Positions 54,007 to 64,000 of a stretch of DNA of 64,000 nt are shown here, in pieces. Location of the stretch: NCBI GenBank assembly GCA_030847615.1, contig JAUMIR010000001.1, forward strand, positions 159,809,001 to 159,873,000, in the 5' to 3' direction. The notes under the pieces are model-generated. The model saw nothing but the letters and a program-made list of their open reading frames with translations, had not been told where the DNA came from and did no database searches. Each line of letters begins with the position of its first letter. Position 1 is the first letter of the stretch. Origin of the DNA: Gambelia wislizenii (Eukaryota > Chordata > Lepidosauria > Squamata > Crotaphytidae). Position numbers and translations under genes: made by a program.

Positions 54007-54408
54007 ATCTCCAGCCAGTCAAGCTCTGCTTAAAGTTAAGCATGTCCCGAGAGACAGCGGGTTACAAAGCAGCATTGTGTGGAGGCAGCGAGCAGAACAA
54101 AGAAGAAGCTATAAGGATAAGCAAGACTAGAAGAAAAACTCACATATGGCCTAAGGACCTGTAAAGTTTGGTTTGGAAAAGTAGTAATTGTGTGCCAAAG
54201 AACTAAAGCAGTGTAAGCTTGCTAAGTCTGTCCTCTAACCCTCATACGCTCCAACATTCGACAGATGAAACCCAGGACATGTGTGGCCAAGCAACATCAG
54301 AGTATGGTCAAGATGGCAAAAGTTATTAGTTACGGCGAACACGCAAGCAACAAGATGCTGTAGCACTGTGCTTTTGCCTGAGCCTACTGGGAAGGGCAAA
54401 AGTCTGGA
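54007..54408. other. unassigned
   Basis: Nothing recognised between family A and family B copies. Confidence 0.5.
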
Positions 54409-54998
54409 CTTGTCTATATGAGGCTGGAAATGTGGATTGATGAGCACTCATGCCAATTTGAAGCAGCTTTGATTTGTCTTAATGGAATTTTTGCAAGATT
54501 GCAGGCATGCGAAACCGTATGCATTTGTTGTTCAAATGGGCATGCCTGCAAATCAAGATGGTGGGCACAAGTGAACTGCTCGCATTTTTATTGTCACCAG
54601 TTGCCACCACTGAACAGCTTTTTTTTAAAAAAAAAAAGCATATCTAAAGTGCGAAAGTATGATATTCTGCCTAAATAAATTTTAAAAAAAGCTGTTTTGT
54701 CACCTCACCACATGATCACTAAGTGAAAATCCAACATAGCAGTTCCAGGCAGTTGCCTTGTTAGCCCCCTGCACACATCTGACCCATCAAATGTCCACTT
54801 CCGCTCTTATTGGGAATGCAAATGAATGTGAATCAGATTGTCCCAATGAGTGGGAATGCACGTTCCCCACGGAGCTTTATAAAAACTTTGGGGAAAGTTG
54901 CAAAGGCTTTTCCTGTGGAGTTTTTGGTGGATTTGACCCCCCCTTTCTGAATATAGTGGATTGATTCTGGATGGCATTTAGACAAACCATATTCACCT
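54409..54998 (-). mobile_element. dispersed family B element
   Basis: The reverse complement of the element at 7.5 kb and more complete. One end reads GGACTTGTCTATATGAGG, and the other, reverse complemented, GGTTTGTCTAAATGCC. These ends resemble family A (TTGTCTAYA). Landmarks GGCATGCCTGCAAATCAAG, CTTGTTAGCCCCCTGCAC and GCTCTTATTGGGAATGCA are shared with the other copy. Non-coding. Confidence 0.62.
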
Positions 54999-55464
54999 CA
55001 AATTCTATGAGGAGTATTTTTGCTGTTTAGGAAATCCCTCCATCTCCTCTTTTCCTCTCTCCCCTGCTGAGTTAATAACAAACTACTTCTGTACTTTGAA
55101 CTCGGTTTGCAGCAACTGAAGTAAGCTGAGGACAAAGGAGGCAAGTGGGAGGAAGGGAGAGAAACTGAGGCATTTTAAAAGCGGGTGAAAAAGTAGGATG
55201 GCAGAGGATCAATTGGAACTCTCTGTGCTAAATAGAAATTCTATATGAAAAATGTTTTAGGTTTTATTAAAGTTGAGCTAAATAGTCACTGAGATGTGTT
55301 TTTATGAGCATTTGGTTAATTTTAGTCACACTACAAAACTGAAGTAAAAGGAAGAGTTATCACAGATCTTATTTATTAAACCATAAGACAGATGGTTATG
55401 AATTTAAAAAAACCTGAAATGTGTTGCAAATTTGATTGTGAAATGTTTTTAGTCAGTGTAAAAG
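54999..55464. other. unassigned
   Basis: No recognised family. Confidence 0.5.
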
Positions 55465-55660
55465 AAAAACATGGTTAGAACATTGGACTCTGACTTGGAA
55501 GATCCAGGTTCAAGTCCTCACAGAACTATGAAACTCACTGTGTAGCAATAGCAATAGCATTAAGCATTTATATTTCTGCACCACTTATCAGTGAAAAGCA
55601 CTCCCTAAGCAGTTTACAATGTGTTAGCTAATTGCTCCCAACAAGCCGGGTAAACATAGT
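55465..55660. mobile_element. two SINE fragments joined tail to tail
   Basis: A sense tRNA-like head (ATGGTTAGAACATTGGACTC, B-box-like AGGTTCAAGTCCTC) at about 55470-55540 is followed by an antisense tail (ACAATGTGTTAGCTAATTGC, then CCCAACAAGCCGGGTA) at about 55550-55656. The second part is the reverse complement of the SINE family at 6.1 kb. Confidence 0.62.
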
Positions 55661-56296
55661 AAACATTTATGTATTTTCTGCCAAATATTTTTTCTTTCAT
55701 AAAGCAACAGACAGAGGACTTTAGTGTAGAGAAAAAGTCAAATACAGCTGCATTCAAATAGGGATTAAAATACTGTAGATTCGCTTAAGAAACCATACAC
55801 ACACATGTTTTAATCAGTCATTTCACCATCACCCCTTTCAGTAATTGCAAATGGCAATTGCAATCTTTATTTGCTTTAGCTCATGATTAGGATATGATAG
55901 GTCCGTTAATTTGAAATTTAAAATATTTTAATCAAAAGTAGTAAGGGTAGAATGGAAGGTAGGTAGGATATTTGCATCCAGATGGTCGTTCTGCTCATGG
56001 GTTCCTTATCTCTCTCAGGAAACTGATTTTTGAAGCTCTTTACTGGGATCCAAGTGGGACTTGGTAAGCTAAAAAAAAAAAAGGTAAGGTAAGGAGATGA
56101 GATGGATGAGATGGTAAAGTAAGGAAGAGAGACATGGAAATGGGTTTTGGTGGGATGGTTGAGAAATGGGATTTTCAAAAATTCAAGAAGCTGTTTCCTT
56201 CTCACCAAAGCTCAAAAGAGGAACCTGGGAGTTATTGTTAAAATAATGGATTATTTTTTAAAAATCTTTATTCTGGTAAATCTTTAGTGTAGTAAC
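55661..56296. other. unassigned
   Basis: A purine-rich stretch with GGTAAG/GATGAGATG repeats lies at about 56080-56125. Nothing else recognised. Confidence 0.5.
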
Positions 56297-56558
56297 ACAG
56301 CTGTCATCCCCCATATCCAGAGTTTTGATATCCATGGTTTCACTTATCCATGTCTGAAAAAACATGTTCTCCCCAGGCATTTCTAGATCCTCCAATGTGA
56401 TTCTATGGTCAACTTCTAGATCCTCCAATGTGATTCTATGGTTGACTTCTGGTATTTGTCTCATTGAAAATAATAGGGTTCCCTATTATCCACGGTTTCA
56501 GGTATCCATAGCTGCGTGTGTCTTGGAACATATCCCCATGGATATGGGGTTGATTTGT
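56297..56558. mobile_element. TA-type MITE with an internal 33-bp tandem duplication
   Basis: The left end CAGCTGTCATCCCCCATATCC and the reverse-complemented right end CAAATCAACCCCATATCC are related to the Tigger-like family here (CCATATCC-type TIR). TTCTAGATCCTCCAATGTG begins two 33-bp copies at 56381 and 56414. The interior differs from the 9.1-kb group. Confidence 0.6.
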
Positions 56559-56897
56559 ATTGTAATATAACTTTAAATGTCAAGTTCATTTGTTAAAATG
56601 CCTCCCTTTCAACATAATACATAATGGGATTTTATCATTAGCCTATTAATGACTAATTCATCTTGTGTAACCATTTCCTTAAAGCTCCTATTTCAATACA
56701 ATATATTGTTCCCAAGTTTTATTTATTTGCAATTGGTACATTTAACAAGTACAAATTAGATTTGGGTATAATCTTGTCAAAGTTAAATAGTTTTACAACG
56801 CAATCCTCTGTGTGCCAATTTAGAAGTTCTCTTGTTTCAATGGGAACTAAATGAAATCTCTGTTCAGTTCCACTCAACTTGCTGTATACAGTATGCC
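56559..56897. other. unassigned spacer
   Basis: AT-rich, nothing recognised. Confidence 0.5.
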
Positions 56898-57282
56898 ATC
56901 TAGAACAGCGGCTCTTAGCCTTTTCTTTACCAAGGACCCCCTTTAAATATATTTTGTTGCCCTAAGACCCCTCAGGATTTAATACCACAATAACGAAAAC
57001 AACAACAATACAATTACACTATCCATTAAACCTTCCCTCAGTGGCACTGGAGGAGGAGGGAAGATTTTTCTCCTGCTTCTTCCTGCAAGTTTGTGGCTGG
57101 ACTGAATTGAATGATAATATGCAGGCCAAGCTAGCCAACCAGCCAGCCATTGCCTTGGCTCCTATCACGTGGCCATTCCACTGCGGGGAGGAGGTGGGCC
57201 AAGCAGCCTTTATGCCTTTGCGGACCACCTGTGATGATATTTGGGGCTCTCTGGGGTCAGCTTAAGAACCACTGATCTAGAA
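56898..57282. mobile_element. hAT-type non-autonomous element with perfect TSD
   Basis: The element is 56906-57274 (369 bp). The left end CAGCGGCTCTTAGCC and the reverse-complemented right end CAGTGGTTCTTAAGC are typical of hAT-Charlie-like elements. ATCTAGAA flanks both sides (56898-56905, 57275-57282): a perfect 8-bp duplication as expected for hAT. Two facing 70-codon frames inside it are complementary and not coding. A diverged relative of its left half lies at 29597. Confidence 0.88.
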
Positions 57283-57892
57283 CATAGCACATATGCCCTG
57301 TCTTGGTCATGATTCTAGCTGTTTTCACATACATTTCTTAAAAGCCAGATTAAATTTTCCTATCAACGTCTTTCTCAAAGCTCCAAGGGACAGAAGGCAA
57401 GAAACATGGCCCTGCAACCTTCACAGTTATCACCCTCTGCAGGATCCCTTGCTGATTTATGTATTATATTTTCCAGATTGTGGAAGCAGAGTTTCCTTTG
57501 TACATACTGTGCCTTTAAAGAAAAAGAGACACTGCAGAGTGCCATAACCAGAGACAGACAAGATACTGTACATTTTTAAAGGAAAATGGAACAGAAGGCG
57601 GGGGAGGCTTCTCCCCTTTCTTTTCTCTTTGAAAAGCAATAAGGGATTTTGAATATGGTCTTCATAAATGTGGACAAAATCCTTTTGAAATTCCTACTAG
57701 ATTTTGTGGGTGAGAGAGGTTAATCCTTTCAGAAAAGTAAGAAAATGAGCTGATGACTCTTCTCAGTTCTGAGGAGATGCACAGTGAAAAAAGTCTGTTT
57801 GCTGAGTCACTGATCAGAGTTCACTCATTAAATGCAAATCTTAAATCTATCAGTCTCAATACAGTATTAGGACTAAGCTGTAAATGAAACAA
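57283..57892. other. unassigned
   Basis: Nothing recognised before the non-LTR element. Confidence 0.5.
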
Positions 57893-59915
57893 ACATCCTT
57901 CTCCTACAGTGCTTTGGCAACATATCAAAAACAGTATCCTCCAGTCTGCGGAAGAATCCCTCGGGTTCTCCCACAAGAAGAATCAAGACTGGTTTGATGA
58001 AAACAACCGATCCAGGAGCTGTTGGCAAAGAAGAGAACTGCTCACCAGGCATACCTCACCCAGCCAACCTGCCATGTAAGAAAAGCAGCTTTCCGTCTCA
58101 CATATAGTAAACTTCAACAAAAATTCCGAGACATGCAGAACAAGTGGTGGATCAATATAGCAGAAAAGAAAAAACACTGTGCAGATCTGGGTGATCTTAG
58201 AGGATTTTACAAAGCTATTAAAGCAGTGTTTGGACCTACTTATCAGGTCCAAAGCTCCTTATACAGTACAGATGGTCAAACACTACTGATAAAGCCTCCA
58301 TCCTGAATTGATGGGCTGAACATTTTCAAAGTCTCTTCAGTGCCAACCAAGTAGTCCAAGGCTCAGCTATCCAACATATGATACAAATACTGATGAAAAA
58401 TGAATTGGACATACCTCCCACTTTGGAAGAGACCCTTAAGGCCATACAGCAGATGAAAAATGTGAAGGCAACTGGGATTGATGAAAACCCACCTGAAGTT
58501 TGGCAACATGGAGGTCATGTACTCCATGATAAATTCCACGAACTCCTTGTGAATTGCTGGGAAAAGGGAGGATTGCCATCAGACCTCCGAGATGCATTCA
58601 TCATCACCCTGTACAAGAAAAAAGGAGCAAAATCTGATTGCTCAAACTATCAAGGTATAACACTGCTGTCTATTGCTGGAAAAATCCTTGCAAGGATACT
58701 CCTGAACAGATAAGTTCCTGCTATTGCAGAAGAACTTCTTCCTGAAAGCCAATGTGGCTTCAGAGCCAATAGGAGTACTACAGATATGGTATTTGCCCTT
58801 AGACAACTGCAAGAAAAATGTAGGGAGCAGAACAAGGGTCTCTATGTAATATTTGTCGACCTCACCAAAGCCTTTGACACTGTGAGTAGGAAAGGTCTGT
58901 GGCAGATCCTGGAAAGACCTGGATATCCCCCCAAATTCCTCAAAATGATTATCTTGCTACACGAGGGCCAGCACGATCAAGTCAGATATGGCTATGCTCT
59001 TTCAGAGCCCTTTCTAATAACTAATAGACTGAAGCAAGTTGTGTTCTTGCTCTAACTTTATTTACCATCTTCTTCAGCATGATGCTCCAAAGGGCTATGG
59101 CAGAGCTTGAAGAAGACGACGGCATCTATATACGTTACTGTATTGATGGTAGCTTGTTTAATTTAAACCATCAGAGGGCTTGCTATATAGCAAAGGCATA
59201 TAGCACATTTGGAAGACTTTACAAAAGAGTCTGGAGTAACAAACACCTGAGGCGAAGCACAAAAATCAGTGTGTATAGAGCCATTGTACTATCTATTCTT
59301 CTTTACGGGTCTGAAACATGGGTCATCTATCGCCAGCACTTATGACTCCTCGAACTCTTTCATCAGTGCTGTATACACACAATCCTAAATAAACACTGGA
59401 CTGACTATGTGACAAATGTTGCTGTCCTTCAGCAAGCAGGGATCACCAGCATTGAGGCCATGATATTGAGAACACAGCTGTGCTGGGCAGGGCACATTTC
59501 TAGGATGGAGGACCATCGCCTCCCAAAAATAGTACTCTACGGTGAACTCGCCATGGGTCAGCGTAAGAGGGGCACTCCAAAAAAACGATACAAGGACTCC
59601 CAGAAACAACATCTCAGGCTTGGCCAAATTGATCACCAACAGTGGTCCACCCTGGCCTCACATCGGGAGGCATGGAGATGCACTATCCACAATGCTGCAG
59701 CCTTATTTGAGAACTCACGCCAAACAAGTCTTGAAGAGAAATGACAATGCAGAAAGAATCACAACCCAGAAACATCACCCAAGGAGACCTTCTGCTGTGC
59801 TTTCTGCAACCGGACTTGTTTATCTCGGGTTGGCCTTTTTAGTCATCAGCGCGCTTGCAGAAAGTGCAGGATGAGTCCTTCCTGAATCCTTGTTTGTGAA
59901 GAAAAGCCAGAGAGA
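57893..59915 (+). mobile_element. non-LTR retrotransposon (endonuclease-RT type), 5'-truncated
   Basis: Coding remnants in order: KNQDWFDENNRS, LTRHTSPSQPAM, PPTLEETLKAIQQMKNVKA, CWEKGGLPSDLRDAFIITLY, YQGITLLSIAGKILARILLN, ESQCGFRANRSTTDMVFAL, VIFVDLTKAFDTVSRKGLW, then RAIVLSILLYGSETWVIYR and EAMILRTQLCWAGHISRME. The 3' UTR matches 31680-32055. The clade is uncertain: it resembles RTs often annotated simply as endonuclease-reverse transcriptase, and is neither BovB, L2, CR1 nor L1. Confidence 0.8.
58378..59744 (+). pseudogene. RT of the non-LTR element, catalytic box deleted
   Basis: Frames at 58378-58713, 58786-59055, 59079-59345 and 59409-59744 together cover much of an RT and its C-terminal domain. 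GSLFNLNHQRACY (59145-59190) runs almost directly into AKAYSTFGRLYKRVW, so the segment that should carry the [FY]ADD catalytic motif is missing. Together with the frame changes, this makes the enzyme dead. Confidence 0.8.
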
Positions 59916-60030
59916 GAGTGACTTACTCTCCCACTGTCTCAATTTGGCAGGGAGAGTCCCAGTTAATCCTCTGTTGTCCCACTTTTTCAGCTGCTTTTTA
60001 AAAAATTCTCCTTCTCCCAATTTCTCCTTC
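59916..60030. other. unassigned, possible further LINE/MITE end
   Basis: AATTTGGCAGGGAGAGTCCC and TTAATCCTCTGTTGTCCC look like repetitive DNA, but I cannot name the family. Confidence 0.4.
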
Positions 60031-60170
60031 TGTGATTGAAATATGGTGCGGCCACTTCCAAAGCTTCACGTACATGCCACGAATGGTCCCGGAAGAGGGA
60101 CGGCGGCATCCAGAAAAGGACCCCCTGCCATGCAGCAGCCTCGTTACTGCTCCGGAGGCTGCTTGCGCGG
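60031..60170. mobile_element. fragment of the 351-bp palindromic MITE family
   Basis: ATTGAAATATGGTGCGGCC, CTTCCAAAGCTTCACG, GAATGGTCCCGGAAGAGGG and ACGGCGGCATCCAGAAAAGG align in order with one arm of the element at 11731-12081 (from about 11917 to 12007). Only one arm is present and the ends are lost. Confidence 0.65.
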
Positions 60171-60199
60171 TAAGGGGCGTGTGAAAATGTCCGTAGGAG

Positions 60200-60362
60200 G
60201 CAGTAGGAAAAACAGAAGACCGCATTCCAGATGGATAGCCTCAATCAAGGAAGTCACAGCCCTGAGTCTGCAAGAGCTGAGCAGGGCTGATGATGATAGG
60301 GTGACTTGGAGGTTTCTCATTTATAGGGCTGCAATACGTTGAAGTCAACTTGACAGCAGTTA
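60200..60362 (+). mobile_element. RTE-BovB LINE 3' end, sense
   Basis: GAAGACCGCATTCCAGATGG, CTGAGTCTGCAAGAGCTGAG, GTGACTTGGAGGTTTCTCAT and the terminal GTCAACTTGACAGCAGTTAA are the BovB C-terminal codons and 3' tail. It is the opposite orientation to the copies at 2.7 and 22.8 kb. Confidence 0.75.
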
Positions 60363-60524
60363 ACCACAATGCTGTAGGTTTCTCTGTCTCATAAGGAGAT
60401 GCCAGAATGGGAGGCTATAAACCAGGACACCTAAAGTGCTAGCAAAGTCATAAAACAAATAGTAGTGCTATTATGAATATGATTTGGGAAGGACTTCCAA
60501 GTTGTAAATGAAGAGAAAGATCTA
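60363..60524. other. unassigned spacer
   Basis: Nothing recognised. Confidence 0.45.
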
Positions 60525-60830
60525 CTGCTACTACTACTATTTATATCCCATGTTTTCTCTAGATTCAAGGAAGTTTACAAAAATTAAACAGACACAGATA
60601 ATAGCTCACATTAAAATTAAAAGCAATTAAAATATTTATCTATTCAGAAGCAAGAAATGTGAACAATTAACTTTATTAACAGCATTTTTCCCTAAACGAT
60701 CAGTTCTTAGAGGCCCATTGAAACCAAAAAGTCTTCACCTGCCACTGGAAGGACATCATGGAGAGGGCCAGTCTAGGAAGGGTGTTCCAGAGCCTGGGAG
60801 CAGCCACCAAGAAGGCCCTCAACAAATTAA
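60525..60830 (-). mobile_element. L2-type LINE 3' end, antisense
   Basis: A CTA run (60528) and ATTTATATCCCATG mark the tail. GGGTGTTCCAGAGCCTGGG then AGCAGCCACCAAGAAGGCC is the reverse complement of the RLWN-region codons that end L2 ORF2. Confidence 0.65.
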
Positions 60831-61036
60831 TAACCTGTCTTAAAGAAAATCCCATTATTTATTAGTGAAAAGAGCAGAAAAGGTTGTAGGCTATGGATTT
60901 CTTAAGTGCATCTGGGGATCTGACCTAGTAAACCAAAACCAATGCTGCACTTAATTCCTATCTGGCTTACACATGAACCTCTCCCCTGATATTGCCAAAG
61001 GAAATGGGATTGTTAGATTGGGGCATTGTTTCCTAT
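60831..61036. other. unassigned spacer
   Basis: Nothing recognised. Confidence 0.45.
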
Positions 61037-61584
61037 CCCAGGCCTTATCCACATTGGCTAAATACCCTGGCTTGCCCCCATTCCAGAGCCCTGCAGTCCA
61101 TATGACACAGGGCATGTGGCCCGTTCTGCTCCTGGGCAGTCCTCATAACCCCCAGGGTAGATACAGCACTGAGATGGCAGCAAGCCAGAGTAGGGCCTGA
61201 TAAACCATTACATTAATACCCAGTTTTTCCCCCATTACCGCTGGCCAAAACCCAGATCAGGCCCCACGTGCCCACTGGAGCCCATCTGGCATGCCAGCTC
61301 TCACTGCCACTGCCAGCTCCCTTGCTCTCCTGGAAGCCAGGCAGGGGTCCTGCAGCATATGACCAAGGCAGGTCACATGCAGGAGGCCTCCAGTCACATG
61401 CAGGGGGCCCATTCCTGGCTTCAAGTCAGCAGAGAAAATGGTGGCAGTGGTGACTGCAGGGATGGGCCAGCGTTCCTGTGTGGACTCCAGCCTGTTTCCT
61501 CCAGGTAAGGGGGGAAGGATGGGCTAGCTTTTCAGGTACTGGCAGGGAGCCGGTGTATTTTGGCTGGTGTACATAAGCCCCCAG
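61037..61584 (+). mobile_element. dispersed family A element, reference copy
   Basis: The element is about 61042-61579 with CCCAG on each side. It starts GCCTTATCCACATTGGC, and the right end, reverse complemented, is GGCTTATGTACACCAGC then CAAAATACACCGG. Interior: GAGCCCTGCAGTCCATATG, CTCCTGGGCAGTCCTCATAA, GAAGCCAGGCAGGGGTCC and CAGGGATGGGCCAGCG. Non-coding. Confidence 0.73.
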
Positions 61585-62990
61585 AAGTTGTTCAAAACCT
61601 TTTAAAAGTTACTTATGGTTCCTTAAAAAAACCCCATCAATACCTGAATGCCAAAAGCCACTGACCTGTAGTATAAAACACAATCTCATCCCATGCACTT
61701 CTTTCTTATCTCAATATCTGCTACAGAACCACAACAGCAATACAAGATTTAGCACAACCAACTCTTGTGCCAGGTGATATTCTCACATCCACTACTGAGC
61801 CTCCTCATAAACTTTAAAAATAATTTTAACCTTTCAAGTTATACCACAAAAGGCCTTCCTCCTCAAGTTACTATGATAAAATAGCTATACATTTTTTTAA
61901 GATGAGGAAAAGGAATCTTATTACAAGTAGCTAAGTAGTTGTATCTAGTTATCTTCAAACTCTAGGTGTAATTTAATGGTGCAACAAGCCTGGGAAGAGA
62001 ATATCTCAGCAATCATCTCCTTCCTTAAAAACCTGCCTGAGAGCCTTGCCCTATTTTTGTAGCCTTTTGCAGATTAAGGGTCCAAACAAGATTTAAAAGT
62101 ATTAAAAAATCTTTGAAAAAGAAGTGTCGGGAAACCCTGACAAGGAAAAGGCTGGTCTGGTGAGGATCTTCACAGACTAACAGTGCAATCCTAACTCAGC
62201 AAGTGGGCCAACAGCCAGCTGAAGCAGTGCTGTATCCAAACCTTGGTCCTTCCAAGTGACTCCAGCTGATGTCCTGGGACCCAAGAATTTTATTTCGGAG
62301 GTGCTCCCATTGGTTTCATGTATTGGAAATTACATAGGTTGACCGTAACCTTGGTTTAACTGTGGATATTAACAGATGGGACCCTAGAAACTATCCCTGT
62401 CTTGCTACCTCTCCCACTGCTACACTCCCATCCCTCTCCCAAAACTTTTTTTTTCATATACTTACCTTGCCATGCTATAAGGAATCCTCCCCTTCCTTTC
62501 GGCAGTCTGTGCATGAATGGAGCTGTCACAATGCTCCATTCAAGTCCCAGGAAGCAAATTCCGCCCGTTCTAAAACAAAAAGAGAATAAGTGACAACAAG
62601 CACAAAAACACACTCAAGACTTAAAAAGGAACATGGGGGGGGGGTTTCACTTACCTCCTCGTCCTGATTTCAACTGGGAGTGCTTGGCAGGGACTTCCAC
62701 CATGGCTGGCATCGTGCTAGCATAATGGGGCTCCCTTTCAAATGCCCAGTATTCCGTGACAGAGGTGGAATGGGCAACTTATTCATGACTTAAATCATGA
62801 ATAAGAGAAAGCGGGGGGGGGGGACAGAAGAGGCATGGATGCTTGACACCATAGGAATGACGTCGTGTGAACAGGAAGCCCTTGGCGATCTCCTGTCATC
62901 CCTGTGGTGGAATAAAAAGGTCTCTGATAATCTCCTGTGTCTCTGGGCCTGAGTGAGATTTCTTGATTAGATCCTGGCCTCAGGAGCTGC
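61585..62990. other. unassigned
   Basis: No gene recognised. A small palindrome, CTTATTCATGA (62778-62788) and TCATGAATAAG (62795-62805), lies within it. Runs of G at 62636-62643 and 62814-62823. Confidence 0.5.
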
Positions 62991-63201
62991 GTCTCCTGGC
63001 CTCTTTTAGTCTTGCTGGCTGTTGATTTTTGTATTTGTTTTTTTAACTGATTTTAGTTTAGGTGGTTTTTAATTTTATACTAGTTTAATATCTTTTTATG
63101 GGGGAGGGTGGGGGTGGGTGTTGCTTAGGGATTTTAGTCAGCATTGTTGTATTTTAATTGTTGTAAGCTGCCCCGATTGTTTTTAACAGAAGGGCGGGGT
63201 A
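62991..63201 (+). mobile_element. L2 LINE 3' UTR and tail
   Basis: An AT-rich 3' UTR followed by TTGTAAGCTGCCCCGATTG and GAAGGGCGGGGTAAA, the same ending as the L2 at 45.9 kb. No coding part remains. Confidence 0.78.
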
Positions 63202-63252
63202 AATAATAATAATAATAATAATAATAATTATTATTATTATTATTATTATTTA
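63202..63252. repeat. (AAT)n directly joined to (ATT)n
   Basis: About nine AAT units change to about nine ATT units near 63229, making one self-complementary tract. The left half is the L2 tail; the right half may be the tail of a second, antisense element (TTTATAGGTGGC follows). Confidence 0.85.
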
Positions 63253-64000
63253 TAGGTGGCATAACTCAGCTCCTCCCCTGCTCTTCTCCTTCCCCACCTG
63301 CTTTTAGCCTCTTCAGCTGGCTGCTCTCAGCCCTTTCACCGGCTGATCTCTCAAAAGGCTGTTCTCTGAAATCAGCCAGCGCAAGGGAGTTATGCCTGCA
63401 TAGGGAAAGTGTCAGTTGTATCTATGTTAATGGTCTTTTAAAATTGATATTGGGTTCTTTTTCCTTGCTTTCAAATAAAATTTATTTTAAAAACATAGAG
63501 TTCACTGGTTCCCCCCCCCCACCCGCAAAATGCAGTGATAGAAAGGTGGGCAGAATTTTAAAAGTCTCATGCTAACTGTTCAGTCTTGGGTTTTTGTCTC
63601 CAAACTTAGTCTTCTTTCAGAGAAAAGGGAAGGAAGTAAACAGTGATACAATCAAGGCACTTGTTAGACCAGTATGATGGCCACAGGGTTCTCTGGGATT
63701 CTGTTCCTCTTTCTCCTCCCTGAAAAACAACACCAAGCAACAGAAACAGTGTCACAAAAATAGAGAGCAAAAATATGCTTTCATATTATTATTTATGGAT
63801 CACTTTGGGATGAAGCATTGTTTGCTTTTGCTAATATTTATCTGGCATAAATATGTTGCTCACTAAAGCTAACATTTGTCTAGAGACATCCAAACACAGA
63901 GTGAAAGAGTGAGTGGAACATTCTAAAATGATGGAACACAAAATGACAGTTGAATTACTAAGAAGGCAATGTAACACCAAGGGAGAATAACGTGCAGCCA
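63253..64000. other. unassigned
   Basis: A C run at 63512-63520; otherwise no recognised feature to the end of the window. Confidence 0.5.

Overview
The window looks like gene-free, repeat-dense DNA from a squamate reptile, most likely a lizard. The evidence is the repeat mix: RTE-BovB fragments, tRNA-derived SINEs whose 3' ends resemble BovB, CR1 and L2 LINEs with readable reverse transcriptase (RT), L1 fragments, Penelope-like pieces, a Ty3/Gypsy chromovirus and many palindromic DNA-transposon derivatives. I found no host exon, no tRNA or rRNA gene and no CRISPR array. Every long open frame I could identify is either transposon protein or an artefact of a tandem repeat.

Layout. 1-9.1 kb: SINEs, antisense BovB, an L1 3' end and small palindromic elements. 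9.1-12.7 kb: non-autonomous DNA elements, two of them nested in a CR1 3' end. 13.1-14.8 kb: a GC-rich minisatellite (74-bp then 64-bp units, each unit able to form a hairpin) inside the terminal inverted repeats (TIRs) of a TA-inserting element. 15.3-15.9 kb: a CpG-rich element with a promoter-like cluster. 17.3-22.6 kb: CR1 copies, one split by a young antisense L2 with an open RT frame. 22.8-32.3 kb: BovB, L2 and CR1 remnants in largely unassigned DNA. 32.4-40.7 kb: a CR1 split by a complete but mutated 5.9-kb chromovirus. 41.5-42.2 kb: a recent 162-bp duplication. 42.6-48.4 kb: an antisense L1 composite split by a 3.1-kb L2. 51.3-54 kb: two Penelope-like pieces, one with a hammerhead-ribozyme-like core. 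54-64 kb: MITE families, a hAT element with perfect 8-bp target duplications, another non-LTR element and L2 tails.

The sequence acts as a record of insertion rather than a pathway. Target site duplications (TSDs) give relative ages: the chromovirus is younger than its CR1, the L2 at 20 kb younger than its CR1, and the Tigger-like element at 47.6 kb younger than its L1. The observations most worth following are the hairpin minisatellite carried by a Tigger-like element, the YY1/CCAAT/GC-box/splice-donor cluster in the CpG-rich element, the hammerhead-like motif, and a dispersed family whose copies each appear to have 5-bp TSDs.
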